7,374 bases of DNA from Pseudomonadota bacterium (lineage in GTDB: Bacteria > Pseudomonadota > Gammaproteobacteria > UBA5335): contig PKCW01000036.1 in NCBI GenBank assembly GCA_002862965.1, positions 1-7,374 of the forward strand. The letters are read 5' to 3'. The notes beneath the pieces are model-generated. The model was not told the origin of the DNA and did no database searches. It saw only the letters and a list, made by a program, of their open reading frames with translations. The first letter of the stretch is position 1. Each line of letters opens with the position of its first letter. This document shows, in pieces, positions 1-5,316 of the stretch. The position numbers were made by a program, and so were the translations under genes.

Positions 1-451
1 CGACACCGAATTTCACCAGAAGAAGGATATTCATCTGCACATGCCGGAGGGCGCCATCCCCAAGGATGGCCCCAGCGCGGGGGTCGGCATGGTCACGGCG
101 CTGGTATCGGCCTTGACCGAGATCCCGGTGCACTCGTCGGTGGCCATGACGGGGGAAATCACCTTGCGCGGACAAGTCCTTGCCATCGGAGGACTGAAGG
201 AAAAACTGATTGCCGCACATCGGGGAGGCATCAAGACCGTCCTGATTCCGGAAGAAAACGCCAAGGATCTGGTGGAGATTCCGGAGAACGTCAAGGCCGA
301 TCTCGAAATCGTTCCCGTGAAATGGATCGACGAAGTGCTGGAGCGGGCCTTGGTTCGCCTGCCGGCACCCCTGCCGACCTCGGACCAGCCCGGCGGACTG
401 GTGGGAATAAAGGACGCAGGCGGAAGCGAGGCGACCATACGTTCCCATTGA
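1..451 (+). CDS. lon: Lon ATP-dependent protease, C-terminal fragment (5' end outside window)
   Basis: This is the last 149 residues of Lon, the cytoplasmic AAA+ serine protease that degrades misfolded and short-lived regulatory proteins. The reading frame is open from base 2, so the gene enters from the left edge. The fragment holds most of the proteolytic domain. The catalytic serine is in PKDGPSAG (codon 74-76) and the catalytic lysine is the second Lys of GGLKEK (codon 203-205). They are 43 residues apart, as for Ser679 and Lys722 of E. coli Lon. [11 protein letters not shown] and [13 protein letters not shown] are also typical. The C-terminal tail after the [13 protein letters not shown] helix is about 20 residues longer than in E. 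coli and rich in Pro, Gly and Ser, so probably disordered. hupB follows in the same direction, the usual gammaproteobacterial order, but with its own promoter. Heat-shock control cannot be judged because the lon promoter is not in the window. Confidence 0.97.
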   Translation, partial: DTEFHQKKDIHLHMPEGAIPKDGPSAGVGMVTALVSALTEIPVHSSVAMTGEITLRGQVLAIGGLKEKLIAAHRGGIKTVLIPEENAKDLVEIPENVKADLEIVPVKWIDEVLERALVRLPAPLPTSDQPGGLVGIKDAGGSEATIRSH

Positions 452-471
452 CGTCGTCGGAAGCGACGACG
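452..471 (+). other. Perfect hairpin directly after the lon stop codon
   Basis: An 8-bp perfect stem (CGTCGTCG at 452-459 pairing with CGACGACG at 464-471) with a GAAG loop starts at the base after the lon TGA. No T-run follows; the next bases are GC-rich. It is therefore not a canonical intrinsic terminator. It may protect the lon mRNA 3' end or act as a partial terminator. The structure is seen in the sequence; the role is inferred. Confidence 0.5.
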
Positions 472-525
472 CGCGCGCCCATCGGCAGGCGGGGCGGCAT
501 GGCGCGCGGAAAGGAAGGTTTTGCA

Positions 526-555
526 TTGACAGCCTTTTTGCGCGCTTGTTATAAA
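526..555 (+). promoter_or_regulatory. Sigma70-type promoter for hupB
   Basis: A perfect -35 box TTGACA (526-531) is followed by TATAAA (550-555), with an 18-bp spacer. If the -10 is read one base earlier as TTATAA, the spacer is 17 bp. The spacer is locally AT-rich (a run of five T). Predicted start of transcription is near 562, giving a leader of about 110 nt before the hupB ATG. A strong constitutive promoter fits an abundant nucleoid protein. No transcription data are available. Confidence 0.75.
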
Positions 556-561
556 GATTGG

Positions 562-671
562 GTTCGGTGCCGGTATCGGGCGGGATTGCGATAGTCATCG
601 GGTAGGGGCCAGCCGGAATATGAGCATCGCCATAGGACGGTTGTAATGGAATCGAAGGAGAAACACGCGGT
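562..671 (+). other. Predicted hupB 5' untranslated leader
   Basis: This is the stretch between the predicted start site and the hupB ATG. It ends with a good Shine-Dalgarno, AAGGAG at 655-660, 11 nt before the start. It also contains a short open frame of eight codons (ATG at 620, TAA ending at 646, encoding MSIAIGRL) behind an AGGGG at 604-608. I see no recognisable riboswitch or strong stable hairpin. Confidence 0.45.
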
Positions 672-944
672 ATGAATAAAGCTCAGTTGATTCAGGAGAT
701 GTCCGCGAAAGCCGACCTCAGCAAGGCCGAAGCGACTCGGGCGCTCGACGCATTCGTCGATGCGATCACCGAGGCACTCAAGGCTGGTGACCAGGTGTCA
801 CTGGTCGGGTTCGGAACTTTCGGAACCCGCGAAAGAGCAGCGCGGACGGGACGCAATCCGCAAACCGGCCAAAGCATTTCCATCAAGGCCAGCAAATCCC
901 CCGCCTTCAAGGCTGGTAAAACGCTCAAAGACTCTATAAACTAG
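672..944 (+). CDS. hupB: DNA-binding protein HU-beta
   Basis: A 90-residue HU subunit, exactly the usual length. HU dimers bind and bend DNA with little sequence preference, compact the nucleoid and assist replication, recombination and transcription control. Helices 1-2 cover about residues 3-38. They are followed by VGFGTF (45-50) and the flexible DNA-binding arm [15 protein letters not shown] (53-67). The arm carries Pro63, which intercalates between base pairs in HU/IHF proteins. The C-terminal helix [13 protein letters not shown] closes the fold. The [14 protein letters not shown] arm, the C-terminal KD..N and the position after lon all point to HU-beta rather than HU-alpha or IHF. The ATG at 672 has AAGGAG 11 nt upstream. 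Transcription is probably from the TTGACA/TATAAA promoter at 526-555. The stop is only 11 bp before tRNA-Val with no terminator between, so a read-through hupB-tRNA transcript is likely. Confidence 0.97.
   Translation: MNKAQLIQEMSAKADLSKAEATRALDAFVDAITEALKAGDQVSLVGFGTFGTRERAARTGRNPQTGQSISIKASKSPAFKAGKTLKDSIN
913..940 (+). promoter_or_regulatory. Possible tRNA promoter inside the 3' end of hupB
   Basis: TATAAA at 935-940 matches five of six -10 bases and is positioned to start transcription near 947, about 9 nt before tRNA-Val. The GC-containing stretch after it (CTAGCCG) resembles discriminators of stable-RNA promoters. The -35 is poor: CTGGTA at 913-918, spacer 16. The -10 is written by the last codons of hupB and uses the only ATA isoleucine codon in that gene. 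Inference only. Confidence 0.35.
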
Positions 945-955
945 CCGACTTTCCA

Positions 956-1031
956 GGGTGCTTAGCTCAGTTGGTAGAGCGTCGCCCTTACAAGGCGAGG
1001 GTCGGGGGTTCAAGTCCCTCAGCACCCACCA
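956..1031 (+). tRNA. tRNA-Val (anticodon TAC)
   Basis: A 76-nt complete cloverleaf. Acceptor stem GGGTGCT (956-962) pairs perfectly with AGCACCC (1021-1027). The D stem is GCTC/GAGC. The anticodon stem TCGCC/GGCGA encloses loop CTTACAA with anticodon TAC at 989-991. The variable loop has five bases. The T arm carries the TTCAAGT loop on a stem with one G-T wobble. Discriminator A1028 is followed by an encoded CCA (1029-1031). It decodes GUA and other GUN valine codons. The gene lies 11 bp after hupB and 16 bp before tRNA-Asp, and shares the terminator at 1132-1160. Confidence 0.98.
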
Positions 1032-1047
1032 GCCGGGAAAAATGCGA

Positions 1048-1124
1048 GGAGTGGTAGTTCAGTCGGTTAGAATACCGGCCTGTCACGCCGGGGGTCGCGG
1101 GTTCGAGTCCCGTCCACTCCGCCA
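1048..1124 (+). tRNA. tRNA-Asp (anticodon GTC)
   Basis: A 77-nt complete cloverleaf. Acceptor stem GGAGTGG (1048-1054) pairs with CCACTCC (1114-1120). The anticodon stem CCGGC/GCCGG encloses loop CTGTCAC with anticodon GTC at 1082-1084. The T arm is GCGGG/CCCGT with loop TTCGAGT. Discriminator G1121, an identity element for aspartate tRNAs, is followed by an encoded CCA (1122-1124). Second gene of the Val-Asp pair, ending 7 bp before the terminator stem. Confidence 0.98.
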
Positions 1125-1131
1125 TACTTGG

Positions 1132-1160
1132 AAAGGGCGCCGCAATGCGCCCTTTTTTTT
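1132..1160 (+). terminator. Rho-independent terminator of the hupB/tRNA unit
   Basis: The 9-bp perfect stem AAAGGGCGC (1132-1140) pairs with GCGCCCTTT (1147-1155) around a 6-nt loop. The T-run at 1153-1160 is eight bases, partly inside the stem. This is a textbook intrinsic terminator on the plus strand. It ends the tRNA transcript 8 nt after the CCA and insulates ppiD. Confidence 0.93.
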
Positions 1161-1181
1161 GCCGCAACCCTGTCGATCATC

Positions 1182-1212
1182 TTGTGCGGCGTCGTGGCAA
1201 ATTTCTTATATG
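1182..1212 (+). promoter_or_regulatory. Weak candidate promoter for ppiD
   Basis: The 104-bp gap between the terminator and ppiD must hold the ppiD promoter unless there is read-through. The best candidate is TTGTGC (1182-1187) with the AT-rich TTATAT/TATATG at 1206-1212, spacer 18-19 bp. The match is poor, and a non-sigma70 promoter (for example envelope-stress type) cannot be excluded by eye. Confidence 0.25.
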
Positions 1213-1264
1213 CCGGACATGGGCACATGCCCGGGCGCATCCTGCCGAGCGAGGACAGCCACCG

Positions 1265-3145
1265 ATGATGCAGTTCATTCGCGAGCGCTCCAAGGGGCTT
1301 TTGAGCTTCCTCTTGATGGGCTTCATTGCACTGACGTTCGCCCTCTGGGGAATCAATTCCTACTTTACCGGGGGGCAGCACAGCGCAGTCGCCGAAATCG
1401 GCGCGCGCACCATTTCATCCGACGAATTCAGCCGTTTCTATCAGCAGCAGTATCGGCAATTGCAATCCGCCTATGGCGATGCATTCCGCCCCGAAATGAT
1501 CGACGAGACCCAACTCAAGAAAAAAGTTCTGGATGCCATGGTGGGGGATTCCGTACTCCGCCAGCACCTGATCAAGCGCGGGATGGTTGTCTCCGACGCA
1601 CAATTGGCGAGCTCGATCAATCAGCTGCCGACGTTTCAGGAGGACGGCAAATTCTCATCCGCGCTCTATCAGGAGTGGCTGAAGTCACGCGGTTACTCAC
1701 CGGCAGCATTCGAAAACGAGTTGCGCGCGTCCATGCTGACCGATCTGGCGCGATCAGGCTTGCGCGGGTCGACCCTCGTATCGCCAGCCGACATGCGGGA
1801 ATTGATCCGGCTGACCAATCAGAAACGGGATCTGGCTTTGATCGGCATCGCCGCAAGCGCCCTGGCAGGCCAGATCAAGCCCAGCGATGCGGACTTGCAG
1901 GCATTTTTCGATGAACATCAGGCGTCCTTTCAGGAACCCGAGCAGGTTCGCGTGCAATATGTGCTGATCCACCGTGACGAGGTGGCGTCACAGATCAAGC
2001 CCGATGACGCGGCGCTGCGCGAACTGTATGCAACCGAAGGCAAGCGCTTCGGAAAACCGGAGCGGCGCAAGGTCCGACATATCCTGCTCAAAGACGAGTC
2101 AGCGGCGCAATCGCTCACCGCAGAGCTGAAGAAGGCGCCGGATCGGTTCGCCGAGGCCGCACGGCGGCAATCGACCGACAAGGGCAGCGCCTCGGCCGGC
2201 GGCGATCTGGGCTGGATCGAGCCCGGCATGCTGCCGGCGGCCCTCGATCAGTCGGTATTCAACGCGCCGCAGGGCCAGGTGATCGGACCGGTCACCAGTC
2301 CGGACGGGTTTCACGTCATCATGGTCGACGCGGTCGACAGCGCCCGTCAGGAGTCGTTCGAGAATGTCCGGGCCAGACTGATCGAAGAGTACCGTGCCGC
2401 GGCGTTGACCAAGCAATGGGGCGAGTTGCTGGATGCCGCCGAAACGGCCAGCTTCGAAAACGCATCGACACTCGAACCCGTCGCGAAGCTCGTGAACGCC
2501 ACCGTCCAGACGACGGCATGGTTCACGCGGACGCAGGGCCCGGCACCGGCGAATTCCCCCCGGTTTCGTACCGCAGCATTCGCCGATGCTGTCGTGAAAG
2601 ACGGTGTCAACAGCGAACTGATCGAGTTGGACGAGGGCACGGTCGCCATCCTGCGATTGGACCAGCATCGCCCGGCGACGACGCCCGCCTTGGCTGCCGT
2701 CAAGGATCAGGTGCAGAGCGCCTACGCCCTGGACCGGGCGGGAGTCATTGCCGACGAGCGGATCACCGAAGCCGAAAATGCCCTGAAGGAAGGCAAGACG
2801 CCTGCGCAGGTCGCATCCCAGATCAAGGGGAGCTTGCGTGAGATCGGCTGGACCGGACGGCAAGGCGCCGCGGGTCTGCCAGCCGAAGTCACGGCGCAGG
2901 CTTTTTCAGTGCTCGTCCCGGCCGACGGAACCGTTGCCCACACGCGTGTGCGCCTGCCGAATGGCGACCGCGTGCTGATCCTCGTGCGTCAGGTGAAGGA
3001 CGGCGCAGCGAGCGAACTGGACGCACAAGCTCAGGCGCAGATGAAGGAGCGGTACGGCAACCTGATCGGCGACCAGGAACTCGCCGCCTACATCGATGCG
3101 CTCAAGGACACCGTCACCATCAAAACCCATACCGATCGCCTGTAA
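1265..3145 (+). CDS. ppiD: PpiD-type periplasmic chaperone / peptidyl-prolyl isomerase, membrane anchored
   Basis: A 626-residue protein, close to the 623 of E. coli PpiD, which sits beside the SecYEG translocon and helps proteins emerging into the periplasm to fold. The N-terminus MMQFIRERSKG is followed by one membrane segment (about residues 12-34), with the rest periplasmic. Next come a SurA-like chaperone domain (about 35-160), a linker, one parvulin domain (about 268-357) and a second chaperone-like region to the C-terminus. The parvulin domain has RHIL with His272, GGDLGW at 312-317 and FH at 349-350. The start at 1265 is chosen because GAGGA at 1251-1255 lies 9 nt upstream and the protein begins MM like the E. 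coli one; upstream in-frame codons cross the terminator and are unlikely to be used. The symporter gene follows after 12 bp and is probably co-transcribed. Confidence 0.93.
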   Translation: MMQFIRERSKGLLSFLLMGFIALTFALWGINSYFTGGQHSAVAEIGARTISSDEFSRFYQQQYRQLQSAYGDAFRPEMIDETQLKKKVLDAMVGDSVLRQHLIKRGMVVSDAQLASSINQLPTFQEDGKFSSALYQEWLKSRGYSPAAFENELRASMLTDLARSGLRGSTLVSPADMRELIRLTNQKRDLALIGIAASALAGQIKPSDADLQAFFDEHQASFQEPEQVRVQYVLIHRDEVASQIKPDDAALRELYATEGKRFGKPERRKVRHILLKDESAAQSLTAELKKAPDRFAEAARRQSTDKGSASAGGDLGWIEPGMLPAALDQSVFNAPQGQVIGPVTSPDGFHVIMVDAVDSARQESFENVRARLIEEYRAAALTKQWGELLDAAETASFENASTLEPVAKLVNATVQTTAWFTRTQGPAPANSPRFRTAAFADAVVKDGVNSELIELDEGTVAILRLDQHRPATTPALAAVKDQVQSAYALDRAGVIADERITEAENALKEGKTPAQVASQIKGSLREIGWTGRQGAAGLPAEVTAQAFSVLVPADGTVAHTRVRLPNGDRVLILVRQVKDGAASELDAQAQAQMKERYGNLIGDQELAAYIDALKDTVTIKTHTDRL

Positions 3146-3157
3146 GGATCCGCTCGC

Positions 3158-4468
3158 ATGCCCCGCCCGGGACGCTGGCCGATGCACTGGCAAATCCTCG
3201 CGGCCTTGTTGGCCGGCGGGGCGATCGGATCGACGTTGACGGGGAGTGAGTCGCCTCTGGCCGGTTGGCTCGTTGCCGCATTCGCACAGACCGGCGACCT
3301 GTTCCTGAATGCGCTCAAGATGCTCGTGGTGCCGTTGATCGTTGCCTCGATCATCGCGGGCTTGACGCAGCACGCGTCGCATGCGGCCATCGGCCGGATG
3401 GGCTGGCTCACCTTGGGATTCTATGTCGGCAGCGGCCTGATTGCCGTCACCGTGGGCATTGCGCTTGCCAATGCGATCCGCCCCGGCGAACTCGACGGGG
3501 TACCACTGGGCATCCAGATCGGTCTGCCGCCGCTGCCGCCAGACATCGATCCTGCGGCGCTTTCCGGTTCGCAGCAGCTATCCCTCTTCCTGCAACGGCT
3601 GATCCCGACGAATCTCGTCAAGGCCGCGGCGGAAGGACAACTCATCGGCCTGATCGTCTTCAGTCTGCTCTTCGGCTTGGCGCTGCGGCAGTTACGCGGA
3701 AAAGCCGCCGAGGCTCAGGTACATTTCTGGACGGGCCTGAATCAGGTGATGCTGCTCATCACCGGCGGGATCATGCGCCTCGCCCCGGTCGGGGTATTCG
3801 CCCTGGTTGCCGCCATGACCGCCCGTACCGGTCTGGACGCGGTCGGGCCGCTGCTCTGGTTCATGGCCACCGTGCTGGCCGGCCTTGCGGTTCACCTCGC
3901 GGTGACCCTGCCCTTGCTGTTGCGTTTCGTCGCCGGCGTCTCGCCCCGGCGCCATTTCCAAGCCATGCTGCCCGCCCTGCTGATGGCATTTTCGACGAGC
4001 TCATCGGCCGCCACGCTGCCTTTGACCCTGAAATGCCTGGAAGAACGGGCCGGGGTCAGCCCGCGGACGGCCGGTTTCGTCATCCCGATCGGTGCCACGG
4101 TGAACATGGACGGCACGGCCCTGTTCGAATGCGTCGTGGTCCTGTTCGTGGCCCAGCTCTACGGGATCGATCTCACGCTGTCGCAACAGATCGTCGTGCT
4201 CGCCATTGCGCTGTTGACCTCCATGGGCGTCGCCGGGATCCCCTCGGCAAGTCTGGTGTCTATTGCCATGATCCTGTCTGTGCTGGGCTTGCCGCTGGAG
4301 GCGCTGGGGCTGGTGTTGGGAGTGGATCGCGTGCTGGACATGAGCCGTACCGCAGTCAATGTCTTCGGCGACAGCACCGGCGCCGTCATCGTGGCTCGGC
4401 TCGAGGGGGAAGCGGAGGTTCTCGCCGAACCCCCCGACGCGCGTCAGCGACGTCTGGCGGCGGGTTGA
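3158..4468 (+). CDS. Dicarboxylate/amino acid:cation symporter (DAACS family)
   Basis: A 436-residue inner-membrane secondary transporter of the DAACS/SLC1 family (GltP, GltT, DctA, GltPh). It uses Na+ or H+ gradients to take up acidic amino acids or C4-dicarboxylates. Visible landmarks are the HP1 serine-rich tip STSSSAATLP (279-288), NMDGT (316-320) in TM7, HP2 GVAGIPSASLV, and the TM8 signature with Asp390, Asp394, Arg397, Asn401 and Asp405. By my alignment these match GltPh positions of the same numbers. Arg397 fits an acidic side chain. Asp394, which binds the amino group in GltPh, favours glutamate or aspartate over plain dicarboxylates, since DctA proteins, as I recall, differ there. 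TAAGGA at 3143-3148, overlapping the ppiD stop, lies 9 nt before the ATG; ATG 3182 is an alternative start. Probably second gene of a ppiD operon. Exact substrate and coupling ion are unproven. Confidence 0.93.
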   Translation: MPRPGRWPMHWQILAALLAGGAIGSTLTGSESPLAGWLVAAFAQTGDLFLNALKMLVVPLIVASIIAGLTQHASHAAIGRMGWLTLGFYVGSGLIAVTVGIALANAIRPGELDGVPLGIQIGLPPLPPDIDPAALSGSQQLSLFLQRLIPTNLVKAAAEGQLIGLIVFSLLFGLALRQLRGKAAEAQVHFWTGLNQVMLLITGGIMRLAPVGVFALVAAMTARTGLDAVGPLLWFMATVLAGLAVHLAVTLPLLLRFVAGVSPRRHFQAMLPALLMAFSTSSSAATLPLTLKCLEERAGVSPRTAGFVIPIGATVNMDGTALFECVVVLFVAQLYGIDLTLSQQIVVLAIALLTSMGVAGIPSASLVSIAMILSVLGLPLEALGLVLGVDRVLDMSRTAVNVFGDSTGAVIVARLEGEAEVLAEPPDARQRRLAAG

Positions 4469-4476
4469 CCGCCGCC
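4456..4476. terminator. GC-only hairpin at the convergent symporter/fabI junction
   Basis: GGCGGCGG (4456-4463) pairs perfectly with CCGCCGCC (4469-4476) around the 5-nt loop GTTGA, which holds the symporter TGA stop. No T-run follows on either strand, so it is not a canonical intrinsic terminator. It is placed where both convergent transcripts must end and could act as a weak bidirectional or Rho-assisted stop. Function is inferred. Confidence 0.35.
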
Positions 4477-4486
4477 GCCATGCCGC

Positions 4487-5266
4487 TCAGGCGATCAGTC
4501 CGAGGATGTTGTAGCCGGCATCGACGTAGGTGATTTCGCCGGTGATCCCGGAGGCCAGATCGGAGCACAGGAAGGCACCGACGTTACCCACCTCTTCGAT
4601 GGTCACGTTGCGCCGCAGCGGCGAGGCCTCTTCCGCCTTGCCCAGCATGCCTCGAAAGCCGCTGATCCCAGCCGCCGCCAGCGTTTTGATCGGGCCCGCC
4701 GAGATGGCATTGACGCGGATGCCCTCCGGCCCCAGGTCCTGGGCCAGAAACCGGACACACGACTCGAGACTGGCCTTGGCCGGGCCCATGACGTTGTAGT
4801 TGGGAATGGCCCGTACCGCGCCGGCATAGGTCATGGTCAGCAAGGCGCCTTTGCGATCTTTCATCAACGGATAGGCCGCTTTGGCCAGCGCCGCGAAACT
4901 GTAGGCACTGATGTCATGGGCCATGCGGAAACCCTCGCGCGTGACGCTGTCGACGAACCGCCCTTCGAGTTGTTCGCGGGGCGCAAAAGCCACCGAATGC
5001 ACGAGAATGTCGAGACCGTCCCACCGGGACCCGAGTTCCGCCATCAGGGTATCGATCTGGGCATCATCGGCCACGTCGCAAGGGAAGCACAGTGACGACT
5101 GACATTCGGTCGCCATTTCCTCGACCCGGGACTTCAGCTTGTCGCCCTGATACGTGAAGGCCAGCTCCGCGCCTTCGCGCCGCATGGCCTGCGCGATGCC
5201 CCAGGCAATGGACCGATTGCTGGCCACACCGACGATCAGTGCGCGTTTTCCGCTCAAAAATCCCAT
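4487..5266 (-). CDS. fabI: Enoyl-[acyl-carrier-protein] reductase (NADH), FabI
   Basis: A 259-residue short-chain dehydrogenase-type enoyl-ACP reductase (E. coli FabI is 262). It performs the last step of each type II fatty-acid elongation cycle, reducing trans-2-enoyl-ACP to acyl-ACP with NADH, in the cytoplasm. The N-terminal nucleotide-binding motif reads [13 protein letters not shown] (13-25), with CDV at 63-65. The active-site Tyr147, Tyr157 and Lys164 lie in [19 protein letters not shown] and equal E. coli Tyr146, Tyr156 and Lys163. [13 protein letters not shown] follows. Residue 93 is Ala where E. coli has Gly93, a position linked to diazaborine and triclosan sensitivity; Ala also occurs in other FabI proteins, so this need not mean resistance. 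The ATG has AAGGGTGG just upstream. The gene follows mltD by 47 bp on the same strand and converges with the symporter. Confidence 0.97.
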   Translation of the reverse strand: MGFLSGKRALIVGVASNRSIAWGIAQAMRREGAELAFTYQGDKLKSRVEEMATECQSSLCFPCDVADDAQIDTLMAELGSRWDGLDILVHSVAFAPREQLEGRFVDSVTREGFRMAHDISAYSFAALAKAAYPLMKDRKGALLTMTYAGAVRAIPNYNVMGPAKASLESCVRFLAQDLGPEGIRVNAISAGPIKTLAAAGISGFRGMLGKAEEASPLRRNVTIEEVGNVGAFLCSDLASGITGEITYVDAGYNILGLIA

Positions 5267-5307
5267 GGATCCACCCTTGGTTGGATGTCAGTCAACTAAA
5301 GCGCGCC

Positions 5308-5316
5308 ATGATATCA
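5308..5316 (-). promoter_or_regulatory. Possible extended -10 promoter for fabI
   Basis: Read on the minus strand, TGATATCAT gives an extended -10 (TGN followed by TATCAT, five of six matches). It overlaps the mltD stop codon and would start transcription about 35 nt before the fabI ATG. I see no good -35 at 17-18 bp, which extended -10 promoters can tolerate. Without it, fabI would depend on read-through from gloB-mltD; no terminator is visible between mltD and fabI. Confidence 0.3.

Noticed and set aside
1161..1190. GCCGCA/TGCGGC inverted repeat before ppiD as an operator
   Set aside because: Only six base pairs with an 18-nt centre; expected by chance in GC-rich DNA and unlike any operator I know.
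1221..1232. GGGC-ACAT-GCCC mini-hairpin in the ppiD leader
   Set aside because: Four-bp stem, too short to support a regulatory claim.
958..1914. A 318-codon plus-strand open frame across the tRNAs and the start of ppiD
   Set aside because: It runs through two tRNA genes and a terminator and overlaps ppiD in another frame; the protein resembles no family I know.
2099..2863. A 254-codon minus-strand open frame inside ppiD
   Set aside because: Antisense shadow of a clear coding gene in GC-rich DNA; no recognisable domain and no ribosome site noted.
3265..4533. A 422-codon plus-strand frame overlapping the symporter
   Set aside because: Arg/His/Pro-rich composition typical of an off-frame translation of a GC-rich gene; the symporter frame has clear family motifs.
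5290..5295. TTGACT on the minus strand upstream of fabI as a -35 box
   Set aside because: No -10-like sequence lies 16-18 bp downstream; that region is the ribosome site and start codon of fabI.
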